Under the pieces are notes generated by a model. It worked only from the letters and a program-made list of their open reading frames with translations. It searched no databases and was not told where the DNA came from. Positions 55,509-64,000 of a DNA stretch of 64,000 nt are shown piece after piece. The stretch is from Sporanaerobium hydrogeniformans. Its GTDB lineage: Bacteria; Bacillota; Clostridia; Lachnospirales; Cellulosilyticaceae. The position numbers and the translations under genes are program-made. The stretch is from NCBI RefSeq assembly GCF_002735925.1, contig NZ_PEDL01000003.1, positions 1-64,000 on the forward strand, written 5' to 3'. The first letter of the stretch is position 1. Each line of letters opens with the position of its first letter.

Positions 55509-57242
55509 ATGAATACTTTAAAATCTTTTATTAAGTACTATAAACCCTATCAAGGTTTATTTTGGATGGATATGTGTTGTGCCCTTACTTTATCAGGGAT
55601 TGATTTGGCCTTTCCGCTTTTTGTGAAATTTCTCATGGAGGATGTCTATACACTCCGTAACCCAGAGGTAATGCTAAACTATACATTAGTTATGGGGGCA
55701 CTTCTACTGGGATTGTACATTTTAAAATATTTTTGTCAATATTTTATTACTTCTTGGGGACATATTATGGGGGCTAAGATGGAAGCAGATATGCGTCGCG
55801 ACCTATTTGGACACTTGGAGAAGCTTTCCTTTTCTTATTATGATGAAACCAATACAGGAAAATTAATGTCACGTATTGTCAATGACCTTTTTGATATTTC
55901 GGAATTAGCCCATCATGGGCCTGAGGATGTTTTTATTTCTGCTATTAAGCTTATAGGGACCTTTGGCATATTAAGTTTTATTAATTATAAGCTAACAGCC
56001 ATTCTTTTGTTTTTTACTCTGTTAATGCTTATCTTTTCAACAACCTATAATCGGCGCATGCGCCAAGTTTTTCGCATCAATCGCGAAAAAATTGCCAATG
56101 TCAACGCTATTGCTCAAGATGCATTAGGAGGCATACGTGTAGTGAAATCCTTTGCCAATGAAGAACAGGAAATGGCTAAGTTTGAAGAAGGAAATGCGGC
56201 TTTTTTAGCTACTAAATGTGATAGCTATAAAATTATGGGTCGTTTCTTTAGTGGAAATGGCTTCTTTCAAGGAATTCTCTATTTAGCTGTTGTGCTAGCT
56301 GGAGGGATCTTCATCACACAAGGTTCTCTTCAATTAATTGACTTAACCGTTTATATTCTCTATATCAATACTTTTTTAAACCCTATTGAGAAATTAGTAA
56401 ACTTTACAGAGCAATTTCAGAAAGGAATGACAGGTTTTGAACGCTTTTTAGAAATTATGAATATACATCCAGATATTCAGGATGCACCTGATGCAGAAGA
56501 ATTAAAAGAAGTAAAGGGTACTATTCAATTTGAAGGAGTTTCTTTTAGCTATGATGATAAAGAACATGTGTTATCTCAAATAGATATGCATATCCCAGCA
56601 GGTAAAACGATTGCTTTAGTAGGACCATCAGGTGGAGGAAAGACTACCTTTTGTTCACTTATTCCTCGTTTTTATGAGGTAAGTGAAGGGCGTATCACAC
56701 TAGATGGAAGAGATATTCGTAGGCTCACACAAAAGTCATTGCGTAAGGCTATAGGCATTGTACAGCAAGATGTCTATCTCTTTGCAGGAACAGTACGAGA
56801 GAATATTGCCTATGGTAAACAAGAGGCAACAGATGAGGAAATTATTGAAGCTGCTAAAAAAGCACATATTCATGACTTTGTTCAAAGTTTACCTCACGGT
56901 TATGATACGTATATTGGAGAACGAGGTGTAAAGCTTTCGGGTGGACAAAAGCAGCGTCTCTCTATTGCACGTGTTTTTCTAAAAAATCCTCCTCTTCTCA
57001 TTTTAGATGAAGCCACATCAGCACTTGATAATGAAAGTGAACGTTTTATTCAACAGTCTTTAAATGAGCTTGCCAAGAATCGGACGACTTTAGTGATTGC
57101 ACATCGCTTAAGTACCATTCGCCATGCCGATGAAATTGTGGTATTGACAGAAGAAGGGATTAAGGAAAAAGGAAGTCATGAGACACTTCTTGCTAAAGAC
57201 GGTGTTTACGCCTATTTATATCACATGCAATTTGAACAATAA
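55509..57242 (+). CDS. ABC exporter, fused permease and ATPase
   Basis: 577 residues. A six-helix membrane domain (to about residue 320) is followed by an ATPase with Walker A GPSGGGKTT, signature LSGGQKQR, Walker B LLILDEATSAL and the H-loop in VIAHRLST. It is a half-size exporter that should act as a homodimer; there is no partner gene. The substrate (drug, lipid or peptide) is unknown. A weak ribosome site precedes ATG 55509, and a terminator follows. Confidence 0.93.
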   Translation: MNTLKSFIKYYKPYQGLFWMDMCCALTLSGIDLAFPLFVKFLMEDVYTLRNPEVMLNYTLVMGALLLGLYILKYFCQYFITSWGHIMGAKMEADMRRDLFGHLEKLSFSYYDETNTGKLMSRIVNDLFDISELAHHGPEDVFISAIKLIGTFGILSFINYKLTAILLFFTLLMLIFSTTYNRRMRQVFRINREKIANVNAIAQDALGGIRVVKSFANEEQEMAKFEEGNAAFLATKCDSYKIMGRFFSGNGFFQGILYLAVVLAGGIFITQGSLQLIDLTVYILYINTFLNPIEKLVNFTEQFQKGMTGFERFLEIMNIHPDIQDAPDAEELKEVKGTIQFEGVSFSYDDKEHVLSQIDMHIPAGKTIALVGPSGGGKTTFCSLIPRFYEVSEGRITLDGRDIRRLTQKSLRKAIGIVQQDVYLFAGTVRENIAYGKQEATDEEIIEAAKKAHIHDFVQSLPHGYDTYIGERGVKLSGGQKQRLSIARVFLKNPPLLILDEATSALDNESERFIQQSLNELAKNRTTLVIAHRLSTIRHADEIVVLTEEGIKEKGSHETLLAKDGVYAYLYHMQFEQ

Positions 57243-57247
57243 TAGAA

Positions 57248-57285
57248 AACACGCTCTCCTAAAAATAAGGAGGGCGTGTTTTTTT
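57248..57285 (+). terminator. Terminator after the ABC exporter
   Basis: AACACGCTCTCCT pairs with AGGAGGGCGTGTT (57268-57280), one mismatch or G-T pair, followed by seven T. Confidence 0.85.
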
Positions 57286-57338
57286 AGAGCTATCTGTTTG
57301 TAAAGGAAATTTTAAGGGAATGAATAGAAAGGAGCTAC

Positions 57339-57391
57339 TTGCGTACCTCATAGAAGAAGAGTATAATAATGAAAAATGCAAATGATTCGCA
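57339..57391 (+). promoter_or_regulatory. Promoter and Fur-type operator of the metal importer operon
   Basis: TTGCGT (57339-57344), 17 bases and TATAAT (57362-57367) make a sigma-A promoter. Ten bases downstream lies TGCAAATGATTCGCA (57377-57391), a 7-1-7 inverted repeat with six of seven pairs matching, the layout of Fur, Zur and PerR boxes. It would cover the transcription start, where a metal-loaded regulator could block initiation. Confidence 0.7.
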
Positions 57392-57406
57392 ACAAGGAGT
57401 GAAGAA

Positions 57407-58303
57407 ATGAAAAAAAGAAAGAACAAAAGATGGATATTTTTACTCTGCTTAGGATTAGTTTGGAGCTTAGTAGGTTGCCAAGGAAAGGCTGAACCTTCTA
57501 CAAAAGAGGATAAGTTGCAGCTAGTAACCTCTTTTTATCCCATATATATTGCTACATTAAATGTGATAAAGGATGTACCCAATGTGGAGCTTGTTAACAT
57601 GACAGAACCTATTACAGGTTGCTTACATGATTACAGTTTAACGACAAAGGATATGAAGCTTCTTGAAAAAGCAGATGCCTTTATTATAAACGGAGCAGAT
57701 ATGGAAGCTTTTATGGACAAGGTAACTACTCAGCTTCAGAACTTAACTATTATTGAAGCAAGTAAAGGAATACCTCTTATTGAAGAAGGGGAAGAGGTCA
57801 ATCCCCATGTTTGGGTAAGCATCTCAAAAGCTATCATGCAGGTTAATCACATTGCAGAAGGATTAAAAGAATTAGATCCTTTGCACAGTGCCCTTTATGA
57901 AGCCAATGCGAAGGCTTATACTGAGAAACTAGAAGCTTTAAAACAAGAGATGCATAGCACACTAGATAAGATTGACCAAAAAGAAATTGTTACTTTTCAT
58001 GAAGCTTTTCCTTATTTTGCAGAAGAATTTGGTCTTGATATCATTGGTGTAGTAGAAAGAGAGCCTGGTTCTCAGCCAAGTGTTAAAGAGTTAGCAGATA
58101 CTGTAGAACAAATTAAAGCTTATGGTATAAAAGCTCTTTTTGCCGAACCACAGTATCCAACTAAAGCTGCAGAAACCATTGCAAAAGAAACAGGAGCTCA
58201 GGTATATGTCCTTGATCCTGCTGTAACAGGTCCGATGATGGAGGATGCTTACTTAGAAATTATGAGAAATAATTTAGCTGTATTAAAAGAAGCTCTTGAA
58301 TAA
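57407..58303 (+). CDS. znuA: Zinc/manganese ABC importer, substrate-binding lipoprotein
   Basis: 298 residues. A lipobox (SLVGC) follows the signal peptide. The cluster A-I binding fold has candidate metal ligands in GCLHDYSLTT, EEVNPHVWVS, VTFHEAFPYFAEEF and VYVLDPA. The usual His-rich loop of strict zinc proteins is short or absent, so zinc and manganese are both possible. AAGGAG precedes the start at eight bases, and the Fur-type box lies just upstream. Confidence 0.9.
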   Translation: MKKRKNKRWIFLLCLGLVWSLVGCQGKAEPSTKEDKLQLVTSFYPIYIATLNVIKDVPNVELVNMTEPITGCLHDYSLTTKDMKLLEKADAFIINGADMEAFMDKVTTQLQNLTIIEASKGIPLIEEGEEVNPHVWVSISKAIMQVNHIAEGLKELDPLHSALYEANAKAYTEKLEALKQEMHSTLDKIDQKEIVTFHEAFPYFAEEFGLDIIGVVEREPGSQPSVKELADTVEQIKAYGIKALFAEPQYPTKAAETIAKETGAQVYVLDPAVTGPMMEDAYLEIMRNNLAVLKEALE

Positions 58304-58324
58304 AGAGAAGAAAGGAACATAACA

Positions 58325-59083
58325 ATGGAAAAACCTACATGTGGGCATTGCTTCACACAAATTCGCAATATGTCTGTAAAAAAAGGGAAGAATAGTATTT
58401 TAAAGAACATTAATTGGGACATCCATTGTGGAGAATTAGTAGCAGTGATTGGTGTGAATGGAGCAGGAAAAAGCACACTTTTAAAGGCACTTTTAGGTGA
58501 AGTACCTTACCAAGGAGAGATTGCTTTTCAAAATACGAATAAGATAGGCATGCATCCACCTATAATGGGGTATGTGCCACAAAAATTAGAATTTGACTTA
58601 AGCTCACCTGTGAGTGTCCTAGATATTTTTGCTGCAACTCAGAGCAAACGCCCTGTTTGGTTAGGGGTGAGTAGAAAGATGCGCGAGCAAATAAAGGAAA
58701 GTTTAAGGCGTGTAGAAGCAGAGTATTTAATGGATAGGCGTATTGGGGTACTTTCTGGAGGCGAACTACAACGTGTTTTGCTGGCGCTTGCCTTAGAGCC
58801 TATGCCTAATATTTTATTGTTAGATGAACCTGTAGCAGGAATGGATGCAAATGGGTTGAAGTTGTTTTATGAGACCGTATCCCATATTAGAGAAAAGTAT
58901 GATTTAGCCATTGTCCTTGTTTCGCATGATTTAGAATTAGTAGCACACTATGCAGATCAAATGATTGTAATACATCAAGGCCAGTTAATTGCCAAAGGGA
59001 AACCTAAAGAAGTTTTTAAAAAGCCAAAAGTAGAAGCTATCTTTAAGCAAAGCTTCTCAAAGGCAGGAGGAGCGAAGGGATGA
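58325..59083 (+). CDS. znuC: Zinc/manganese ABC importer, ATPase
   Basis: 252 residues. Walker A GVNGAGKST, signature LSGGELQR, Walker B ILLLDEPVAGMD and the H-loop in LVSHDLEL are present. An N-terminal CGHC motif before the first strand is an extra feature that could bind metal. The start overlaps nothing; the end overlaps the permease start by four bases (ATGA). Confidence 0.92.
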   Translation: MEKPTCGHCFTQIRNMSVKKGKNSILKNINWDIHCGELVAVIGVNGAGKSTLLKALLGEVPYQGEIAFQNTNKIGMHPPIMGYVPQKLEFDLSSPVSVLDIFAATQSKRPVWLGVSRKMREQIKESLRRVEAEYLMDRRIGVLSGGELQRVLLALALEPMPNILLLDEPVAGMDANGLKLFYETVSHIREKYDLAIVLVSHDLELVAHYADQMIVIHQGQLIAKGKPKEVFKKPKVEAIFKQSFSKAGGAKG

Positions 59084-59934
59084 TGGAAAAAATATATGCT
59101 TTAATGGATATTTTGCTACCCTTTGAATGGGCTCAGTATACATTTATGAAAAATGCACTTTTAGGTATTTTATTGGTAAGTCCTTTATTTGGCATGTTAG
59201 GTACCATGGTAGTCAATAATAAGATGGCTTTTTTTTCAGATGCACTGGGTCATTCAGCATTAACAGGAATTGCCATAGGTGTACTCTTAGGCTTTAAACA
59301 GCCCCTTTGGTCTATGATGGCTTTTTCTCTCCTACTTACATTAGGGATTGTGAAGGTAAAGAATGCCAAAACAGCGTCTATGGATACAATTATTGGAGTT
59401 TTTTCTGCCATGGCAGTTGCTTTAGGCATTGTTATTTTATCGTATCGTGGAGGGTTTTCAAAGTATACCGTTTATCTTATAGGAGATTTACTTAGCATAA
59501 CACCTACGGATTTAGGACTTTTAACACTCGCTTTTATAGGTGTTCTTTTGTTTTGGATGTTGGGTTTTAACCAGTTATTTTTAGTAAGTTTAAACCCTTC
59601 TCTTGCTAAAAGCAGAGGGCTGTCCTTAGCTGTTTGGGAATATCTTTTTACACTACTAGTGGCAGTGATTGTGACGTTATCCATTCAATGGGTAGGTACA
59701 CTCATTATTAGTTCCCTACTTATTTTGCCAGCAGCAGCTTCGCGTAACATTGCCCACAATACAAAGCAATATGTAGGTTTTTCTATTGGACTTGCTTTTG
59801 TGGCAGGGCTAAGCGGGCTACTCCTTTCGTATTTTATAGAATCTGCCTCTGGTGCAACCATTGTGCTTGTATTAGGGATATTCTTTTGTATTACCTATAT
59901 GCTTAAAATAAAAAGCACCCAAGAGGGTGCCTAA
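59080..59934 (+). CDS. znuB: Zinc/manganese ABC importer, permease
   Basis: 284 residues, eight or nine membrane helices. Typical ABC-3 permease motifs are FFSDALGHSALTGIAIGVLL (early) and VGTLIISSLLILPAAASRN (late). It forms the channel of the importer. Its stop overlaps the end of the Fur-family gene on the other strand by four bases, with no terminator between them. Confidence 0.93.
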   Translation: MMEKIYALMDILLPFEWAQYTFMKNALLGILLVSPLFGMLGTMVVNNKMAFFSDALGHSALTGIAIGVLLGFKQPLWSMMAFSLLLTLGIVKVKNAKTASMDTIIGVFSAMAVALGIVILSYRGGFSKYTVYLIGDLLSITPTDLGLLTLAFIGVLLFWMLGFNQLFLVSLNPSLAKSRGLSLAVWEYLFTLLVAVIVTLSIQWVGTLIISSLLILPAAASRNIAHNTKQYVGFSIGLAFVAGLSGLLLSYFIESASGATIVLVLGIFFCITYMLKIKSTQEGA

Positions 59935-60356
59935 TGTCTTAATTGACAGGTTGCACAATAACCTAAGATTTCAATTTTATGGTCAATTACTTCAAAGTCA
60001 GTAGCTTTTGTAACAGCCTCATCTAGAATATTACAAGGGCAGTCAGGAATAGGAAAGCATTGATGACATTTAAGACAAACCATATAATGTTTATGAGCAG
60101 GTGTATAGAGCTCATAAACATTTTTTTTATCTTCAGATAAAGTATTTCGTACTACAAGATGGTGGGCTTCAAAGTTTTCTAAAATACGGTAGACAGTGGA
60201 AAGATGAATGGTAGGATGCAGCGGAAGGGCTTTGGTATAGAGTTCTTCAACAGAAGCTGGTCTCGTAAGATGACGTAGAAGATTTAATACAATATCTCTT
60301 TGCTGACTATATTTGATGCCATGTTGGCGAAGAAGTTCTTTATTAGAGACTGTCAT
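59931..60356 (-). CDS. Fur-family metal regulator (Zur- or PerR-like)
   Basis: 141 residues, usual length. The winged helix (TRPASVEELYTKALPLHPTI) is followed by a dimer domain with CLKCHQCF and CATC, the two CxxC pairs that hold structural zinc, and the HKHYMV region. It is convergent with the importer operon, and the 7-1-7 box at 57377 is a likely target. Zinc (Zur) is favoured from context; PerR or Fur are alternatives. AAAGGAG precedes the start. Confidence 0.88.
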   Translation of the reverse strand: MTVSNKELLRQHGIKYSQQRDIVLNLLRHLTRPASVEELYTKALPLHPTIHLSTVYRILENFEAHHLVVRNTLSEDKKNVYELYTPAHKHYMVCLKCHQCFPIPDCPCNILDEAVTKATDFEVIDHKIEILGYCATCQLRH

Positions 60357-60389
60357 GAAATAACTCCTTTCAAAAACAAAATTAAAGAT

Positions 60390-60403
60390 ACTATTATTAT
60401 AGT
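60390..60403 (-). promoter_or_regulatory. Palindrome over the -10 box of the Fur-family gene
   Basis: ACTAT-N4-ATAGT (60390-60403) overlaps a TATAAT on the minus strand (60401-60396). The placement suits autoregulation, but the arms differ from the 57377 box and no clear -35 was found. Confidence 0.35.
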
Positions 60404-60519
60404 CTATTTGATAAAAAAAGCTATGTTTTCCTTTAGAAAAGGCGAAAACACCTTCTTGTAAAAAGTATGTTATAATAGAGAAAAATAAGAGCAGTCTTAG
60501 AGAGGGAAAGGGTTAACGA

Positions 60520-63438
60520 ATGGTCTGGGAAGTTTTTAAGATATATGAAGGGTTCGAGCTCTTAGAAGAGAGAGAACTCAGGGAAATAGAAAGCATAGGT
60601 CGTGTTTTTAAGCATGTACAAAGTGGTGCAAGACTTGTGGCATTAGAAAATAAAGATCCTCATAAAGTATTTAGCGTAAGCTTCAAAACACCTCCTAGTG
60701 ATGATACGGGTGTAGCGCATATTTTAGAGCATGCAGTCTGTTGTGCATCCGAGAAATATCCACTCAAAGATGCTTTTGTAGCTTTTGAAAAAGGTTCTTT
60801 ATGTACGACCTTTAATGCCTGTACGTATCCAGATATGACAATGTATTATGGTGCAACCTTACATGAAAGAGATTTGCAGCATATAATAGAAGTTTTAATG
60901 GATTTGGTTTTTCATCCTCTTATTTATAAAGATGATTTGTTTTTCAAGCAAGAGGGATGGCATTATGAGCTAGATGCATCACATAAGCGGCTTGAATATA
61001 GTGGTGTTGTTTATAATGAAATGTTAAGTGAATATAGTGATCCTAGTGCTTATCTTCAGAGAAGTATCCATCGTAAACTCTTTCCAGATACGCCCTATGC
61101 CTATGATTCGGGTGGTATACCAGAAAAAATTGTTACTTTAAAAGAAGAAGATTTTTTAGCTTTTCATCAAAAATATTATCAAGGTGCTAATAGCTATCTC
61201 TATCTGTATGGAAATGGTGATTTACTTACTCAGCTTAAGCTTTTAAATGAAACACTAAGAGGTGTGAGGAGTGAACCAGTAGAAGAGTCTCGTTTATGGC
61301 AAGTACCTTTTAAGACACCACAAATAGACTATACAGTTTATCCTTCTTTTTATGATGAGGATGAAGCTTATTTGGCATGGAGTTTTGTCGTAGGTAAAGC
61401 AGAAGATGCACAGCTTAGACTAGGTTTTGAAGTATTAGAACATCTTCTGCTTAAAAGTGCAGCATCTCCTCTTACCAAGGCACTAGTGGGAGAAAACCCC
61501 ATAGGAAAAAGCTTAGAAGAAGGAGGCTATGATACAGCTAAAAGGCAACCCACCTTTTCCATTATCTTAAAAGGAAGTGATAAAAAACAAGTAGAAACTT
61601 TCAAAAAGCGTATACAAAAGACTCTAAAAACTTTAGTAGAAGAAGGTATCGATCGGGAACTGCTCAATGCTTCTTTACATACCATAGGTTTTTCTTTGAA
61701 GGAGGCAGAATACGCCTATGAAGCAAAAGGGGTGTTGTATGGTGAAATGGTGTTAAATAGTGCACTATATGAGGGAGAGCCTTTTGGACATCTTGCTTAC
61801 GAAGAGTCTTTTGATAAACTTAAAGATTTAGTAGATAAAGGGTATTTTGAATTTCTTATTCAAACCTATTTTTTAGAAAATCCTCATCAACTTCTTACAG
61901 TTTTAACACCTTCTAAAAAAGAAGCAAAAGCTCTTCAGAAAAGAAAACGAAAAGCTCTTTATCACAAAAGAAAAACACTTTTACCTAGTGAACTTCAAGC
62001 TATCTGCAAGCTAAAGGAGCGTTTAGAAGAGGAGCCGCTAGAAGAAGTAAGAGGGCTTTTGCCTTGTCTTAAAAAAGAGGATCTAGAGAAGGAAGTTCCC
62101 TCTTTTACCTTTCAACAAGAAAACTGGGGACAAACCCCAGTGATTTATGAGACAGCAGGTATACAGGGCATTGTATACGTCCACTTGCTATTTAACACAA
62201 CCTATGTGCAGGAGGAAGATTTACCTTATGTAGGACTTCTAACCCAGCTTTTAACATATGTAGGAACAACGACTCTTTCAGCAGAGGCTTTAGAAAATCG
62301 GATTAACAGCTTAACGGGTGGTATTAATTGTAGTTTAAATACGTATACAAAAGGTTATTTAAAAAGTCCACAAACACCTTATTTAAAAATAAGTGGAAAG
62401 GTTGAAAAAGAGGTTCTAGAAGACTTTGCAAACCTTATGCTACAGATTGTAACGGCTACCATCTTTAAAGAAAAAAATAAAATAAAAGAAATGATACGCT
62501 TTGTACACTATGAAATGAAGCGCAGCTTTGAAAGTGCTCCAGAATATCGCGCAATGAAAAGACTTTTTAAACATTTTACATGGGCAGGTGCTTATGAGGA
62601 TCAAGTAGGAGGAATGGCTTATTATTATTTTTTAGAAGAGTTAGAAGAGCATTTTGAAGAACGGATTGAAGGGGTGTGTGAAAAGCTTGAGAAGGTCTAT
62701 CGCTGCATTTTTCATCAAGATGCACTTACAATAAGTTTTACAAGCTTACCATCTTATTATGAGAAAGTGAGAGGATGTTTAGAACGTATTAAAAGGGCTT
62801 TACCACACATAAGATTGATGAAGCAAGACTATCTCTTTCAATTTGCTCCACAAAAAGAGGCCTATATCACCTCTCATGCCTTATATACTGTTGCAATGGG
62901 CGGTAATTTTGTAGAGAAAGGGTATCCTTTTCATGGTGCCTTGTATGTCATAAGTGGTTTGTTAGAAAGTAATTATTTATGGGAGAAGGTACGTATGCAA
63001 GGGGGAGCCTATGGCTGTGATCTAGTTATTGATCGCACAGGTAATGTACTTCTTTGTTCTTATGCTGACCCTCACCTTAAAGTAACTTTGGAAGTTTATG
63101 AGAAGATAGGCACTTTTTTGCGTGAGCTTTCAATGGAGCAAGAGGAACTAGATCAACTGATTATAGGTACCATTGGTGCGATGGATATGCCACTTACAAC
63201 GGAGCAACGTAGTGAAAGAGCTTTAAGTTATGCTTTAAGTGACATAACGTGGGAGATATTAGCCAAGGAACGTAAAGAAATATTAAGCCTTACACCAGAG
63301 CATTTAAAATCTTACGCTGTCTATCTAGAAGAAGCTCTGAGATCTGCTTCTCTTTGTGTAATGGGAAATGAAAAAATACTAAGAGAAGAGACTTTAACAG
63401 GGGATAGTTTAATGAAATTTCGAATAACTTTTCTTTAA
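60520..63438 (+). CDS. M16C metallopeptidase (presequence-protease type)
   Basis: 972 residues, the usual length. The inverted zinc motif HILEH (H-x-x-E-H, in VAHILEHAVCC) and the downstream Glu in YNEMLSEY are present in the first half. The second half is the inactive homologous domain. Such enzymes degrade small unfolded peptides inside a closed chamber. No signal peptide is seen, so it is cytoplasmic. A GAGAGGG sequence lies upstream of the ATG at a somewhat long distance. Confidence 0.93.
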   Translation: MVWEVFKIYEGFELLEERELREIESIGRVFKHVQSGARLVALENKDPHKVFSVSFKTPPSDDTGVAHILEHAVCCASEKYPLKDAFVAFEKGSLCTTFNACTYPDMTMYYGATLHERDLQHIIEVLMDLVFHPLIYKDDLFFKQEGWHYELDASHKRLEYSGVVYNEMLSEYSDPSAYLQRSIHRKLFPDTPYAYDSGGIPEKIVTLKEEDFLAFHQKYYQGANSYLYLYGNGDLLTQLKLLNETLRGVRSEPVEESRLWQVPFKTPQIDYTVYPSFYDEDEAYLAWSFVVGKAEDAQLRLGFEVLEHLLLKSAASPLTKALVGENPIGKSLEEGGYDTAKRQPTFSIILKGSDKKQVETFKKRIQKTLKTLVEEGIDRELLNASLHTIGFSLKEAEYAYEAKGVLYGEMVLNSALYEGEPFGHLAYEESFDKLKDLVDKGYFEFLIQTYFLENPHQLLTVLTPSKKEAKALQKRKRKALYHKRKTLLPSELQAICKLKERLEEEPLEEVRGLLPCLKKEDLEKEVPSFTFQQENWGQTPVIYETAGIQGIVYVHLLFNTTYVQEEDLPYVGLLTQLLTYVGTTTLSAEALENRINSLTGGINCSLNTYTKGYLKSPQTPYLKISGKVEKEVLEDFANLMLQIVTATIFKEKNKIKEMIRFVHYEMKRSFESAPEYRAMKRLFKHFTWAGAYEDQVGGMAYYYFLEELEEHFEERIEGVCEKLEKVYRCIFHQDALTISFTSLPSYYEKVRGCLERIKRALPHIRLMKQDYLFQFAPQKEAYITSHALYTVAMGGNFVEKGYPFHGALYVISGLLESNYLWEKVRMQGGAYGCDLVIDRTGNVLLCSYADPHLKVTLEVYEKIGTFLRELSMEQEELDQLIIGTIGAMDMPLTTEQRSERALSYALSDITWEILAKERKEILSLTPEHLKSYAVYLEEALRSASLCVMGNEKILREETLTGDSLMKFRITFL

Positions 63439-63496
63439 AAAAACTTCATAGATGTTACCTTTTTGGGGAATTCTAAAAAGGAATGGAGTGTGAAAG

Positions 63497-64000
63497 ATGA
63501 GCAGAAAAGTAGGATTATTTTTTATAATTTGGGCTTTAATCTGGGGAGTTTTAGAAGCCAAGCCACTTAATCAGGATTCGGCTATTTGGAAAGAAAAAAT
63601 AGCTTTAGATGTCTTAGAAGAAAGTGAAAAGGTGATTTTGTATCAAGGGAAGAGTTATCCAACCTATCAATTTTATGGACAGACCTATATTTCTTTAAAT
63701 ACTTTGGAAGCTATGGGTGTGGCAAATAAAAAGGAAGAAGGTTTAACTTATTGGTATTTACCTTCGGAAAGTATAGCTTTACCCTTAACACTTATCCCAG
63801 CTGAACAAGCAATAGCTTACTTTAATCCACTCCCGCTTTATGTAGGAAATATAAGAAGCTATAGCCTTCAATGTGGAGCATATACCTTTATCCCTATAGA
63901 AACCTTAAAGGCGTTGTGGCAAGTAAGTCTGCAAGGCGATCTTTATGTGGTGACTTGGCGCTACGACAACTTAGAAGCCTTATATACTTTAAAAGAAAAC
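63497..64000 (+). CDS. Secreted protein, 3' end outside the window
   Basis: ATG 63497 opens a frame with no stop to the window edge: 168 codons. The first 22 residues are a signal peptide (VGLFFIIWALIWGVLEA). The next part, including GKSYPTYQFYGQTYISLNTL, with ALPLTLIP and YTFIPIETLKALW, resembles the stalk domain found at the start of copper-amine-oxidase-like surface proteins. No ribosome site stronger than GGAGTG is present. Function is unknown; it lies 58 bases after the peptidase gene. Confidence 0.65.
   Translation, partial: MSRKVGLFFIIWALIWGVLEAKPLNQDSAIWKEKIALDVLEESEKVILYQGKSYPTYQFYGQTYISLNTLEAMGVANKKEEGLTYWYLPSESIALPLTLIPAEQAIAYFNPLPLYVGNIRSYSLQCGAYTFIPIETLKALWQVSLQGDLYVVTWRYDNLEALYTLKEN

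Overview
The window comes from a low-GC, anaerobic, Gram-positive bacterium, most likely a clostridium of the Lachnospirales or Cellulosilyticum type. This is inferred from AT-rich codon use, strong AGGAGG ribosome sites, long hairpin-plus-T terminators, S-layer-homology (SLH) surface proteins, a class I hybrid-cluster protein, a T-box leader, and a clostridial Mo-hydroxylase cluster. No rRNA, tRNA, CRISPR array, intact transposase or prophage was seen.

Layout. 1-14,000 is a cell-surface and accessory region. It holds a 5'-truncated SLH protein with glycine-rich repeats, a chemoreceptor with an early frameshift, an ISL3-type transposase remnant, and a visibly more GC-rich block (about 7.8-13.9 kb). 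That block carries a secreted SH3-like protein, a decayed gene, lemA, a small secreted CxxC protein and a second SLH protein split by a frameshift. 14,300-25,800 is a mosaic of small single genes and broken ones: a DUF2284 protein, acetyltransferase, VOC and HxlR fragments, an AraC regulator, a YcxB-like protein, a methyltransferase, a lipase-like hydrolase, a YjjG-type phosphatase divergent from a Crp-family regulator, a CHASE-GGDEF protein, and a sodium-dependent transporter under a T-box whose specifier reads UAC (tyrosine).

26,000-36,500 starts with hcp and a ZIP metal transporter. An eight-gene, tightly coupled cluster follows: P-loop NTPase, a complete BtuCD-type ABC importer, the three subunits of a molybdenum hydroxylase, and a MocA-like cofactor cytidylyltransferase. 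This looks like one metabolic unit in which the importer may feed the enzyme's metal. 36,700-39,600 encodes the most striking protein, a TetM-like ribosomal GTPase fused to a complete Rae1/YacP-type NYN ribonuclease domain, followed by a 37-residue small ORF. 39,600-42,770 is a sugar module (DeoR regulator, fructose-6-phosphate aldolase, FGGY kinase) with a consensus promoter embedded in a palindrome.

42,900-57,300 holds an amidohydrolase, LysR, a split chromate transporter, a cupin, a D-lactate dehydrogenase-like enzyme, a MATE exporter divergent from AraC, a membrane-anchored lysozyme-like protein, prfC, a zinc-ribbon membrane protein, an FAH-family hydrolase and an ABC exporter. 57,300-60,360 is a zinc or manganese ABC importer with a Fur-type operator on its promoter and a convergent Fur-family regulator. 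The window ends with an M16C peptidase and the start of a secreted protein cut by the window edge.
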